Origin: CAVVAL01 sp963742725
GTDB lineage: Bacteria; Actinomycetota; Actinomycetes; Mycobacteriales; Cryptosporangiaceae
DNA: 64,000 nt
Assembly (NCBI GenBank): GCA_963742725.1
Contig: CAVUMX010000001.1
Coordinates: forward strand, 2,418,001-2,482,000
Reading direction: 5' to 3'
Below, one piece after another: positions 16,524 to 24,940 of this stretch; within the stretch, counting starts at the first letter, position 1; the number at the start of each line of letters is the position of its first letter. The notes under the pieces were generated by a model. The model saw only the letters and a list, made by a program, of their open reading frames with translations. It was not told the DNA's origin and did no database searches. The position numbers and the translations under genes were made by a program.

Positions 16524-17683
16524 CCACGCAACCGACCGAGGTCCTGCCGGCCACGAACGGCCGCGACGACGACCTGCTGCTGGACGTCCAGGATCTGAAG
16601 GTCCACTTCCCGATCCGGCGCGGCGTGATCTTCGACAAGGTCGTCGGGCACGTGTACGCGGTCGACGGCGTCAGCCTGCAGGTGCGCCGCGGCGAGACGT
16701 ACGGGCTGGTCGGCGAGTCCGGCTGTGGCAAGACGACGTTCGGCCGGGGGCTGCTGCGCCTGGTCGAGCCCACCGGCGGCAAGGCCTTCTTCGACGGCGT
16801 CGAGCTGCGGTCGCTCAAGGGCGAGAAGCTGCGGACGATGCGCCGGCGCATGCAGATGGTCTTCCAGGACCCTCTGTCCAGTCTGGACCCGCGCCAGAGC
16901 ATCGACTCGATCCTCTCCGAGGGCCTCAAGGCGCACGGCATGTTCGGCAACCAGGCGTCCGCGTCCAAGAAGTTGCGGGAGATCCTGAGCGCGGTCGGCC
17001 TGCCGGCGGTGGCGTTGCGGAAGTACCCGCACGAGTTCTCCGGCGGCCAGCGCCAGCGGATCGGGATCGCGCGGGCGATCATCCTCCAGCCCGACCTGGT
17101 CGTCGCCGACGAGCCCGTGTCCGCGCTCGACGTGTCGGTCCAGGCGCAGGTCATCAACCTGCTGTCGGACCTGCAGGACGAGTTCGGGCTGACGTACCTG
17201 GTCATCGCCCACGACCTTGCCGTCGTGCGGCACATCTCCGACCGGGTCGGCGTCATGTACCTCGGCGGACTGGTGGAGGAGGCGTCCAGCGACGAGCTGT
17301 ACACGGCGCCGCTGCACCCGTACACCAGGGCGCTGATGTCGGCGGTGCCCGTCCCGGACCCGAAGGTCGAGGACCACCGCCAGCAGATCCTGCTCGCCGG
17401 CGATCTGCCGTCGCCGGCGAACCCGCCGAACGGTTGCCGCTTCCACACCCGCTGCCCGTGGCGGCAGGCGACGAAGTGCGACACCGAGCGGCCGGTGCTG
17501 CGGGAGATCCTGCCCGGTCACAAGGTGGCCTGCCACTGGGCGGAGGACATCCGGGACGGCCGGATCGCGACGCACGAGGTCGCCGTCGAGCTGGTCCGCC
17601 CCGACGGCGGTGGGCCCACCGCGACCGGCGTGGCACAGGTGACGGCCGAGATGGCGGGCACCCTGCCGCCCGGCGGCGTCTGA
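16520..17683 (+). CDS. Peptide ABC transporter ATP-binding protein (DppF type)
   Basis: This 387-residue ATPase has Walker A GESGCGKT, FQDPLSSLDPRQ, signature FSGGQRQR, Walker B LVVADEPVSALD and the switch in VIAHDLAVV. The C-terminal domain has CRFHTRCPWRQATKC. It pairs with the preceding ATPase to power import. The ATGA overlap shows coupling. It ends the operon; a repeated palindrome follows ten bases after the stop. A C-terminal extension of about 45 residues beyond the usual family end has no recognisable motif. Confidence 0.95.
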   Translation: MTTQPTEVLPATNGRDDDLLLDVQDLKVHFPIRRGVIFDKVVGHVYAVDGVSLQVRRGETYGLVGESGCGKTTFGRGLLRLVEPTGGKAFFDGVELRSLKGEKLRTMRRRMQMVFQDPLSSLDPRQSIDSILSEGLKAHGMFGNQASASKKLREILSAVGLPAVALRKYPHEFSGGQRQRIGIARAIILQPDLVVADEPVSALDVSVQAQVINLLSDLQDEFGLTYLVIAHDLAVVRHISDRVGVMYLGGLVEEASSDELYTAPLHPYTRALMSAVPVPDPKVEDHRQQILLAGDLPSPANPPNGCRFHTRCPWRQATKCDTERPVLREILPGHKVACHWAEDIRDGRIATHEVAVELVRPDGGGPTATGVAQVTAEMAGTLPPGGV

Positions 17684-17692
17684 CCCCGTCCA

Positions 17693-17745
17693 GTTTCGGA
17701 CTTTTGAGGGTCGGCGGCCGGCCTCAACCCTCAAAAGTCCGAAAC
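17693..17745. repeat. Palindromic repeat, copy 2 (first copy at 7101)
   Basis: Perfect 19-base arms (GTTTCGGACTTTTGAGGGT and complement) with a 15-base loop lie just after the end of the peptide importer operon. The inner 17 arm bases equal those of copy 1, while the loop differs. The conserved stem, variable loop and compensating outer pair argue for selection on structure. Confidence 0.75.
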
Positions 17746-17767
17746 TCGGGGGTGCGACACTGGACCC

Positions 17768-18421
17768 GTGCTGCTACTCGCGGAGCGTGAAGCGATCGTC
17801 CTCACCGGACGGCGACTCGTGTGGGACCGCCTCGTCGTCGGCACCGCCGGCAACGTGAGTGTCCGGTCCGGTGACCGGATCGCGGTGACGCCCAGCGGCG
17901 TCTCGTACGACGAGCTGACGCCGGGCGCGGTCGGGGTCCACACGCTCGACGGGACGCCCGTCGAAGCGCCACTCGCGCCCACCAGCGAACTCCCGCTGCA
18001 CCTCGCCGTCTACGCGGCGACCGACGCGACGGCGATCGTCCACACGCACCCGGTCGCAGCGACCGCGCTGTCGTGCCTGGTGGACGAGGTACCGCCGGTC
18101 CACTACTACACGGCGTTCTTCGGTGGCGTGGTCCGCGTCGCGCCGTACGCCGAGTACGGGACGGACGAACTGGCCCGCGCAGCGGTCGCCGCGCTCGACG
18201 GCCGTACCGCGTGCCTGCTCGGCAACCACGGCGCGATCGCGCTCGGCGCCACGCTCGCCCAGGCGTACGAGCGGGCCGGGTACCTGGAATGGCTGTGCGA
18301 GGTGGCGCTGCGGACGCTGTCGTCCGGCCTGCCGCCACGGGTCCTGGACGAGGCGCAGCTCAGCTCGGTGGCGACCCGCATCGCCGGCTACGGGCAGCGG
18401 GCTCCGTCCGAACCGGACTGA
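17768..18421 (+). CDS. Class II aldolase/adducin-family protein
   Basis: This 217-residue protein starts at GTG 17768. It has the fold markers GTAGNVSVRSGDRIAVTPSGVSY, TSELPLHLAVYAATDATAIVHTHP (two zinc-ligand histidines) and LLGNHGAIALG with the third. The length and layout resemble L-fuculose-phosphate aldolase and sugar-phosphate epimerase relatives. It probably carries out retro-aldol cleavage of a phosphorylated sugar, but the substrate is unknown. The Nudix gene starts two bases after its stop, suggesting an operon. Confidence 0.85.
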   Translation: MLLLAEREAIVLTGRRLVWDRLVVGTAGNVSVRSGDRIAVTPSGVSYDELTPGAVGVHTLDGTPVEAPLAPTSELPLHLAVYAATDATAIVHTHPVAATALSCLVDEVPPVHYYTAFFGGVVRVAPYAEYGTDELARAAVAALDGRTACLLGNHGAIALGATLAQAYERAGYLEWLCEVALRTLSSGLPPRVLDEAQLSSVATRIAGYGQRAPSEPD

Positions 18422-18423
18422 CC

Positions 18424-18888
18424 GTGCTGAGCTACGAGTTCGGAGACCGGATCGGGCGGACGGCGCCTATCCGCCTCGGCGTCACGGCGGCGATCCTCGA
18501 CGGGGACGGCCGCCTGCTCCTCACCCGCCGCGCCGACAACGGTGAGTGGTGCATGCCGGGCGGCGCGGTGGATCCGGGGGAGAGCCTCGCCGAGGCGTGC
18601 GCGCGGGAGGTGCGCGAGGAGGTCGGTGTCGACGTCCGGATCACCCGTCTGCTCGGCACCTACTCGTCGCCGGACGTCGTCGCCGCCTACCCGGACGGCA
18701 ACCGGGCGCAGATCGCCGCCGCCGTGTTCCGCGCGGAGATCGTCACGGGCACGCCGGCGTGCGGCGACGAGGTGACCGAGGTCGGCTGGTTCACCGCGTC
18801 CGAGGCCGCCGCGCTGCCGGTGATCGCCACCCAACGCGGGCGGGTGGGCGCCGTCTTCGTCGACGGCGCCGACCCGTTCTTCGACTAG
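18424..18888 (+). CDS. Nudix hydrolase
   Basis: The 154 residues include a perfect Nudix box (GAVDPGESLAEACAREVREE followed by VG), which binds Mg for hydrolysis of nucleoside diphosphates linked to another group. LTRRADNGEWCMPGG precedes it as usual. The substrate is unknown. It is probably co-transcribed with the class II aldolase. Its TAG stop lies in a CTAG that also supplies the stop of the convergent inhibitor gene. Confidence 0.9.
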   Translation: MLSYEFGDRIGRTAPIRLGVTAAILDGDGRLLLTRRADNGEWCMPGGAVDPGESLAEACAREVREEVGVDVRITRLLGTYSSPDVVAAYPDGNRAQIAAAVFRAEIVTGTPACGDEVTEVGWFTASEAAALPVIATQRGRVGAVFVDGADPFFD

Positions 18889-19199
18889 CGCGCCCGGCGG
18901 TGCCGTTCCACCAGGTTCACGAGCCGGCGCAGGGCGGGGTTCGGCAGCGGATCCCCGAGCGTCAGCGTCCGTGACCGGTCGCCGGTCGTGACCGTGATCG
19001 TGTAGGTCTGCGCATCCGGAACCGGGCTGTCCTGCTGCGGTTCCAGCGTGAGGAAACCGGACTCGTCGACGAGTTCGACCAACGTCGCCGCCTCGGACGG
19101 TGACAGGTCGTCGGCGTCCACGGTGAACGGCCGGGCGAGCCCCGGGAATGCGGCGATACCCCCGTCGATCGCGACGGTGACAGTCACCCGATCGCTCAT
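18885..19199 (-). CDS. Emfourin-like inhibitor of the adjacent M4 protease
   Basis: This 104-residue protein has no signal peptide. The pattern VTVAIDGGIAAFPGLARPFTVD, then SPSEAATLVELVDESGFL and TYTITVTTGDRSRTLTLGD, fits emfourins, small intracellular inhibitors encoded next to protealysin-like M4 peptidases. It starts ten bases after the protease stop on the same strand, as in known pairs. It would keep the signal-less protease in check in the cytoplasm. The family call is from pattern and context. Confidence 0.78.
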   Translation of the reverse strand: MSDRVTVTVAIDGGIAAFPGLARPFTVDADDLSPSEAATLVELVDESGFLTLEPQQDSPVPDAQTYTITVTTGDRSRTLTLGDPLPNPALRRLVNLVERHRRAR

Positions 19200-19209
19200 C
19201 TACGACCTC

Positions 19210-20262
19210 TCATGCGAGAAGGACCTCGACCTCGCGCCAGGCGTCGTGCACGGCCTTCTGCTCGGTGCTGCCGGCGCCGTACAGCAGCCCGGCGACCTCC
19301 ACCGTAACCCCCGCGAACCGGCGGAAGCCCGTGGTCTGGCGGACCTTCGAGTTACGCATCGTGTCGTACCAGATCCGGCCGGCACGTTCCCAGGCGTTGC
19401 CGCCGAGGCTGGTGGCGGTGAGGTAGAACGCCTTGTTGGGGATGCCCGAGTTGATGTGCACGCCGCCGTTGTCGCGGGTCGTGTAGACGAAGTCGCTCAT
19501 CTTGGCCGGCTGCGGGTCCTTGCCGATCACCGGGTCGTCGTAGGCGGTGCCGGGCGCCTTCATGGACCGCAGCGCCACTCCCTGGACCTGGCTGGTGAAG
19601 AGGCCGTCGCCGATGAGCCAGTCGGCGTCCGCGGCGGTCTGCCCGAGCTTGTACTGCTTGACGAGCGAGCCGAACACGTCCGACAGCGACTCGTTCAGGG
19701 CGCCGGGCTGGTTCAGGTAGATCAGGCCGGTCTCGTCCTGGGTGACGCCGTGGACCAACTCGTGCCCGATCACGTCGAGCGAGATCGTGAATCGGTTGAA
19801 CAGTTCGCCGTCCCCGTCGCCGAAGACCATCTGGTTGCCGTTCCAGAAGGCGTTGTTGTAGTGCTCCGAGAAGTGGACGGTGGCCTGGAGCGGCAGCCCC
19901 TCGTCGTCGATCGAGTCGCGGTCGTACGCCGCGTCGAAGAAGCCGTAGGTGGCGCCGAGCCCGTCGTACGCCTCGTCGACCGCGACGTCGCCGTTCGACG
20001 GCGCCCCCTCGCCGCGGACGAGCGTCCCGGGCAGGGACTCGTTGTGTTCGGCGTCGAAGACGCTGCGTTGCATGCCGGCGCTCGCGGTCGCCGCGTGGGT
20101 GGCGCCGGTGACCGCGGACTGGAGCCGCATCGCGACCAGCGAGCGGTCGAGAGACGCCGAGTCGACGGCTGCCGTGCGCTGCTCGTCGGACCCGTTCTTG
20201 GAGACGGAGTCGACGACGTGCGGCGGCAGGATCGTGCAGTGGTGCGGTGTTCGATGGCTCAT
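19210..20262 (-). CDS. Protealysin-like M4 metallopeptidase
   Basis: This 350-residue protein has no signal peptide and a short propeptide of about 45 residues carrying HHCTILPPHVV, the protealysin-type precursor motif. Zinc site: HELVHG near residue 183, with the third ligand in ALNESLSDVFGS. Other M4 features are HFSEHYNNAFWNGNQMVFGDGD, GGVHINSGIPNKAFY (catalytic His region) and the C-terminal helical domain. Protealysins mature by self-cleavage and leave the cell by unknown means or act inside it. The emfourin gene follows. Confidence 0.93.
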   Translation of the reverse strand: MSHRTPHHCTILPPHVVDSVSKNGSDEQRTAAVDSASLDRSLVAMRLQSAVTGATHAATASAGMQRSVFDAEHNESLPGTLVRGEGAPSNGDVAVDEAYDGLGATYGFFDAAYDRDSIDDEGLPLQATVHFSEHYNNAFWNGNQMVFGDGDGELFNRFTISLDVIGHELVHGVTQDETGLIYLNQPGALNESLSDVFGSLVKQYKLGQTAADADWLIGDGLFTSQVQGVALRSMKAPGTAYDDPVIGKDPQPAKMSDFVYTTRDNGGVHINSGIPNKAFYLTATSLGGNAWERAGRIWYDTMRNSKVRQTTGFRRFAGVTVEVAGLLYGAGSTEQKAVHDAWREVEVLLA

Positions 20263-20551
20263 GGCTGGTCCCCTCCCTTGCCTGATGATCAGGCTGTCGG
20301 GAGTGAACTACGTCACACCCGGGCGCGCCAGCACAGCGTCAGCGACCCGACACGTTCCGTAGAGCAAGCCCGCAGATATCCCCACGAATAGATGCGCGGC
20401 ATCGGTAGGCCTGTGACCAGTCGTTACACCGAGCCTTAACCGGCGCTGAATCGGAGTCTGCGCAGGATGCCTCCGCGCCGGTAGGTCATCGGCGCCTTCG
20501 TGGCGGCCTCCCTACGGAGCCGCGCGTTGCTGGACAACCGAAGGATGATTC
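20263..20551. promoter_or_regulatory. Divergent intergenic region between the M4 protease and the toxin-like gene
   Basis: This is a 289-base gene-free stretch serving two divergent starts. A 13-base palindrome CCTGATGATCAGG (20281-20293) lies 19 bases upstream of the M4 start and may be an operator. GAGCCTTAACC near 20430 weakly recalls the GATTAAG-type motifs near 26.0 kb. No convincing promoter hexamers could be fixed. Confidence 0.35.
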
Positions 20552-21502
20552 GTGTCCCGAAAACGGAACATCATCGCCACGGGGTTTGCGGCTGCCGCAC
20601 TGGCCCTAGCCTCCGCCTTCGCCTTCGTCGGCGTCGCGGGCGCCGACGAGCCAGCCCGGCCGGTGTCGGAGTTCTCCGAGCAGGAGCTGCGGCACGCTCT
20701 GACGACCGAACGCGACACGGCCCTGTTCTGGAGCGGCCAGGTCGACGGCGAGAGCGTCCACGACCTGGCGGACACCATCGCGTCGGAAACCGGTCGGGTC
20801 ACGCTGGGCCAGCGTATGGCTGCCCGTGGGATCGCCGAACCTGGTGATGACATGGACGCCTGGGCAAGGCTCTCCCGCTACATGGCGGACGGCGCCTCAG
20901 GCAGGGTCGCGGTGCTCATCGGCACCACGGTTCGGGAGGGCAACATCTGGGAGACGGTCGAGTTCCCCGCGCTGCAGGCGAACCCCGCGGTCGACGAGAT
21001 CGTTCGGGTCGACCCGATCACCCGTGAAGACTCCGTTCTGTGGGAGCGCGGTGGTGGCGGGGAGGAGCCGCCTGCGGAGAACCGGCACGAGCAGATCCGT
21101 CTTGCTGACACCACCAAGTGCCTCGACCTGGCCAATCACCGCGAGAGCTACTTCGAGGCGGACGTCGTCCTGTCCGACTGCAACGCCTCGGCGAACCAGA
21201 CCTGGATCCGGCAGGACAACGGCTACCTTCAGTCCGTCGGCTCGCTGCTCTGCCTGGACTGGCACAACGACGATGACCTGCGCGTCAACCACTGCGGGGA
21301 CGTGGTGTCCGACCAGTGGACGCACAACGGGGACACCGGCGAACTCGAGAACGACTCCGAGGGCGGCTGCCTCGACGCCCCCAACGGCAACCATGACAAC
21401 GGCACCCAGCCGATCGTCTTCGGCTGCCAGAACAGCAACAACCAGCGGTGGATCATCGAAGTGCCGCAGGTCGTCACGACCCCGCCCCACGACGAACTGT
21501 AA
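20552..21502 (+). CDS. Secreted ADP-ribosyl cyclase/CD38-like domain fused to a ricin-type lectin domain (putative AB-type NADase effector)
   Basis: This is a 316-residue protein with a Sec signal peptide (about 1-31). Residues 45-160 show the order of ADP-ribosyl cyclase motifs: FWSGQVDGESVHDLA (CD38 W125 region), VTLGQRM (CD38 TLEDT region, Glu replaced by Gly), DAWARLSRYMADGASGRV (W189 region) and WETVEFPAL (E226 region, Glu kept). Residues 175-310 form a beta-trefoil with three Q-x-W-like repeats (QTW, QWT, QRW) and paired cysteines, as in R-type lectins. It could cleave or cyclise NAD after lectin binding. This is an inference from motifs; the lectin part is firmer than the enzyme part. 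A near-copy lies at 24941-25907. Confidence 0.68.
   Translation: MSRKRNIIATGFAAAALALASAFAFVGVAGADEPARPVSEFSEQELRHALTTERDTALFWSGQVDGESVHDLADTIASETGRVTLGQRMAARGIAEPGDDMDAWARLSRYMADGASGRVAVLIGTTVREGNIWETVEFPALQANPAVDEIVRVDPITREDSVLWERGGGGEEPPAENRHEQIRLADTTKCLDLANHRESYFEADVVLSDCNASANQTWIRQDNGYLQSVGSLLCLDWHNDDDLRVNHCGDVVSDQWTHNGDTGELENDSEGGCLDAPNGNHDNGTQPIVFGCQNSNNQRWIIEVPQVVTTPPHDEL
21032..21496 (+). repeat. Inverted repeat A: lectin-domain module, identical to 24947-25409 except a 2-nt indel
   Basis: Base-by-base reading shows this 465-base stretch matches the reverse complement of 24947-25409 (463 bases) exactly apart from two bases missing in the other copy near the Gly-rich linker. Identity ends abruptly on both sides: upstream the two N-terminal domains are only roughly 45 percent identical as protein, and downstream only a few bases match. 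This is a sharp conversion-tract boundary. Confidence 0.93.
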
Positions 21503-21560
21503 CCATCGTCGCTAACGAGAGAACGGCTCCCGGCGGCTCCCGGGGGCCGTTTCGTTTGGG

Positions 21561-24506
21561 TCAGGTCGCGGCCGCTGTCATCGGATTCTCGGAGGCGAGG
21601 TGTGCGCGAAGTTCGCCGCCCTCAACGGATCCGATGCGCTCGAAGATCTCCAGCGCCGCCTGCCAGCAGACCAGGGCGCGCGTGGGCTGGTCGAGCGCGG
21701 CGAGGCCGTGGCCGAGCTGTTCCAGGGCCGTTGCCTGCCCGTAGCGGAAGCCGATTCTGCAATGGATGCCCAGCGCCCGTTCGGCGTAGCTGACCGTGTG
21801 CTCGGGGTGATCCGCGGCGAGGGAGGACTTGGCCAGCGCGGTGAGTGCCTGGCCCTCCCGGAACGCGTCGCCACTCGCCCGCGCGAGCCTGTAGCCCTCC
21901 TGGTTGCTGGCGATCGACTCCGAGTGCTGGCCGAGTTCGCCGTACGCACCACCAAGGGTGTGAAGCGCGCTGATCGTGTCGTTCAACGGGCCGGCCTCCT
22001 CGGTGAGTTCGAGACAGCGCCGGGCGTAGGTGATGGCCTGCGTGGGTCGCCGGCCCCGGAGCGCCAGCATCGCCAGGTTGTTGATGGACGCGATCTCGCC
22101 GTTCCGGTCGCCGTGCTCCCGGCTGTGCACGAGGCTTTCGTCCAGGAGAGCGATCGCCTTGCCGTCCTGGCGGTCGAATATGTAGACGATGCCGAGGGCG
22201 TTGAGGGCTCTGGCCTGGCCGAGCCCGTCGCCGCTCGCGGCGAACAACTGGATGCTCCGGCCGAGGTGGCGCTCTGCCTCCTCGACGTGGTGCCGGGTGA
22301 CCGCGACGATGCCGAGTTCGAGCGACGCGAGCGCGATGGCGCCGTCGTGGCCGTCGCGGACGGCAGCCGTGAGCGCGGCCTCGGCCAGGTTCTGCAAGTC
22401 GTTCCAGTGGCCACGGCTGTACAGGAACTCGCGCAGTTCGGCGACGAGCTCGGCGACGAGTGCCGGGTTGGTGCCCGGGTCCGCTGCGGCCTGCAGACCG
22501 ACGCCGACGATGTTGGCACGCTCGGCGGCGAGCCAGGCGGTGGCCATGGTGTGGCTGGCGAAGGCTGGGGCGGCGTCCGGATCGAACGGCCGGCGCCCGA
22601 TCGGGATCCGGCCGGGCCGCAGCCACTGGTCGGCGGCGCCGGCCGCGCCCAGATAGAAGAGCATGGTGCGTTCCAGCGCGGCGCGGCTCTCGTCCGGGCC
22701 GGCTAGGCTGCGCGCGAACAAGCGGACGAGGTCGTGGTACCGGTACCGGTCAGGCACTGGAGACTGGATCAGATGCGCGTCCACGAGGTGTTCCAGAGCC
22801 GTTTCGGCTTCATCTTCGGGCAGGCCGAGCAGGGCCGCCGCCGCCGCGAGGCTGAGGTCGGCGCCGTCGGTGAGGCTCGCCAGGCGGAACGCCCGCGCCG
22901 CGTCCGGATCGCCGGTCGGCAGGTTCTGGTAGCTCACCAGGAAGCTGGCCTGCACCGCGAGGTCACCGGCGGTGAGTTCCTCGAGCCGGCTTCTCTCGTC
23001 GCGGAGCCGGTCCGCCAGCGTGCCGATCGTCCAGCCGGGTCGCGTTGCGAGGCGTACGCCCGCGATCCGCAAGGCGAGCGGAAGGCGGGCACAGGCCCGG
23101 ACAACTTCGGCGGCGGCTACGGGCTCGGCGGCCACACGGTCCGCGCCGGCCACCCGGGACAGGACGGCCAGCGCGTCGTCCTGTGTGAGGACGTCGAGGC
23201 TGAGCAGGTGGACGGCTTCCAGGTCGGCGAGTCGGGCGCGGCTCGTGACCAGTACGCCGGCGGACGCGGTGCCCGGAAGGAGCGGCCGTACCTGCGCCGC
23301 GTCGTGGGCGTTGTCGAGCACGATCAGGAGCCGTCGCTCGCTCACGGTCGTGCGGTACAGCGCGGCGCGGGACTCCGGGTCATCCGGGATCAGGGTGGGC
23401 TCGACGCCGAGATCCTGTAGGAATCTGGCCAACACATCGTGCGGGTCGAGTGGCCGGACGCGTGCGCCCTGGAGGTTGACGAAGAGCTGCCCGTCGGGGA
23501 ACCGATCGCGGAGGCCATGCGCGCTGTGGATCGCGAGGCTCGTCTTGCCCACACCGCCGGTCCCGGTCAGGGCGAGGATCGCGACGGCACTACCCTGGCC
23601 CGTCTCACTCTCCGTGAAGACGGCGTGGATCTGGCCCAGCTCGGCGTCGCGACCGGTGAAGTCGCTGATGTCCGCAGGCAGCTGCGCCGGGACGACTGCC
23701 GACATGGCGGTCGGCATGCGCTGCGGCGACGTCATGGCCGGATCGGCGACGAGGAGCTGGCGGTGCAGTTCCTGCAGCTCGGGGCTCGGGTCGATGCCGA
23801 GTTCGGAGGCGAGCAGCCGGCGCGTGTCGTCGTACACGCCCAGGGCTTCGGCCTGCCGCCCGGACCGGTAGAGCGCGAGCATCAGCAGGCTGCGGAGGCG
23901 TTCGCGCAGCGGGTGCACGGCGACGAGCTGCGTAAGGTTGGCGACCTCCTCCCCGTGCCGGCCGAGGGCGAGTGCGGCGTCGAGCCGCTCCTCGGTGAGG
24001 GTGAGCCGGAGTTCGGTGAGGCGCTGCCGTTGGGCGTCTACGAATGGCCCGCAGGCCCCGTCGAGCGGTTCGCCGCGCCAGTACGCCAGCGCGGTATCGA
24101 ACTCGACCGCGCAGGTTTCGAGGTCGCCGTCCTCCCTCGCCTGCCGTGCTCGCTGCGTGGCCTCCTCGAACTCCAGCAGGTCGAGCTGACTGGGGTCGAT
24201 GTTCAGGCAGTAGCCGGTGCCGGTGGAGCTGAGCAGCCGGCTCGGAGCACCCTTCTCGCGCCACGGTTCGAGGACCTTGCGGAGCCCGGCCACGTAGACG
24301 GCCACGAGGTTCGCCGCGCTGGCCGGCGGTGACGCTCCCCAGACCGCGTCGATGACCTGGTCGCGGGAGACGGTGGAGTTGGCATTCAGCAGCAGCACGG
24401 CGAGAACAGAGCGCTGCTTCGTGGATCCCAGCGCCAGATCCGCCCCGTCGTCGACGGCTGAGATAGGGCCCAGTGTGGCGAACCGGATTCTCCGCCCTTC
24501 CACCAC
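21561..24506 (-). CDS. AfsR/SARP-type regulator with BTAD, NB-ARC ATPase and TPR domains
   Basis: This is a 981-residue protein. The start is GTG 24504-24506 (GGAAAGGATCG upstream; GTG 24503 is equivalent). An OmpR-type winged helix (FATLGPISAVDDGADLALGSTKQR) and BTAD occupy about 1-245. NB-ARC follows: LTGTGGVGKTSLAIH Walker A near 290, LLIVLDNAHDAAQ Walker B, LPLALRIAGVRL GxP motif. TPR repeats fill about 600-975. AfsR-like proteins activate exported-protein or secondary-metabolism genes on ATP and phosphorylation signals. It sits alone between the two inverted lectin modules, so it may control the flanking toxin-like genes (inference). Confidence 0.93.
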   Translation of the reverse strand: MVEGRRIRFATLGPISAVDDGADLALGSTKQRSVLAVLLLNANSTVSRDQVIDAVWGASPPASAANLVAVYVAGLRKVLEPWREKGAPSRLLSSTGTGYCLNIDPSQLDLLEFEEATQRARQAREDGDLETCAVEFDTALAYWRGEPLDGACGPFVDAQRQRLTELRLTLTEERLDAALALGRHGEEVANLTQLVAVHPLRERLRSLLMLALYRSGRQAEALGVYDDTRRLLASELGIDPSPELQELHRQLLVADPAMTSPQRMPTAMSAVVPAQLPADISDFTGRDAELGQIHAVFTESETGQGSAVAILALTGTGGVGKTSLAIHSAHGLRDRFPDGQLFVNLQGARVRPLDPHDVLARFLQDLGVEPTLIPDDPESRAALYRTTVSERRLLIVLDNAHDAAQVRPLLPGTASAGVLVTSRARLADLEAVHLLSLDVLTQDDALAVLSRVAGADRVAAEPVAAAEVVRACARLPLALRIAGVRLATRPGWTIGTLADRLRDERSRLEELTAGDLAVQASFLVSYQNLPTGDPDAARAFRLASLTDGADLSLAAAAALLGLPEDEAETALEHLVDAHLIQSPVPDRYRYHDLVRLFARSLAGPDESRAALERTMLFYLGAAGAADQWLRPGRIPIGRRPFDPDAAPAFASHTMATAWLAAERANIVGVGLQAAADPGTNPALVAELVAELREFLYSRGHWNDLQNLAEAALTAAVRDGHDGAIALASLELGIVAVTRHHVEEAERHLGRSIQLFAASGDGLGQARALNALGIVYIFDRQDGKAIALLDESLVHSREHGDRNGEIASINNLAMLALRGRRPTQAITYARRCLELTEEAGPLNDTISALHTLGGAYGELGQHSESIASNQEGYRLARASGDAFREGQALTALAKSSLAADHPEHTVSYAERALGIHCRIGFRYGQATALEQLGHGLAALDQPTRALVCWQAALEIFERIGSVEGGELRAHLASENPMTAAAT

Positions 24507-24618
24507 ACCGATCCTTTCCGCACCTGCTTGACCGGACCGGATGAGCCGGCGCCGGGTGATGCCGACGCGCGCCACGGTGCCGTGGGATTCTACCCGGCCG
24601 GCACGGAGGCGATCCGGA

Positions 24619-24852
24619 TCAGTCGAGCACGATCGTGAGCCCGCGTTCCTTCGCGAACCGGGGAAGGTCACTGATGATCCGTGCGCGGTCGTCGTCGGAG
24701 ACCGGCTCGCCGTCGTCCCAGGTCCGGATCGATTTGACGTCCGCGTAGAAATGGACCGGGTTGTCGCTGGGCATCATCTCGCCGGTGAGGCGGATCGTAC
24801 GGTCGTCCATGGCGACGTGGATCGAGCCGCGGCTCATGTTGAGGATTTCCAT
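24619..24852 (-). CDS. Imm74-like candidate immunity protein
   Basis: The 77 residues are MEILNMSRGSIHVAMDD, then IRLTGEMMPS, a central KSIRTWDDGEPVSDDDRARI and the terminal GLTIVLD. This matches my recollection of the Imm74 immunity family: an SRG opening, a GEM motif, a conserved Trp followed by acidic residues, then a helix and final strand. Immunity genes normally sit just 3' of their toxin gene. This one is 88 bases after the frameshifted cyclase-lectin gene on the same strand, the expected place. AAGGAGG lies upstream with a longish spacing. No other toxin is near. Confidence 0.58.
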   Translation of the reverse strand: MEILNMSRGSIHVAMDDRTIRLTGEMMPSDNPVHFYADVKSIRTWDDGEPVSDDDRARIISDLPRFAKERGLTIVLD

Positions 24853-24940
24853 GTATGCGCTGGCCTCCTTGTAATGAACGAGTGTAGGAGCGGTCCGGAG
24901 TGGCCAGGCGACGCTGCCGTGACCACTCCGGACCGGTTAC

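Noticed and set aside
19048..20391. Plus-strand frame opposite the M4 protease
   Set aside because: It has no recognisable domain; the minus strand has HELVHG and the full M4 signature.
21561..24506. SARP regulator as sign of a biosynthetic gene cluster
   Set aside because: No polyketide, peptide synthetase, terpene or RiPP genes are present around it; the neighbours are exported proteins.
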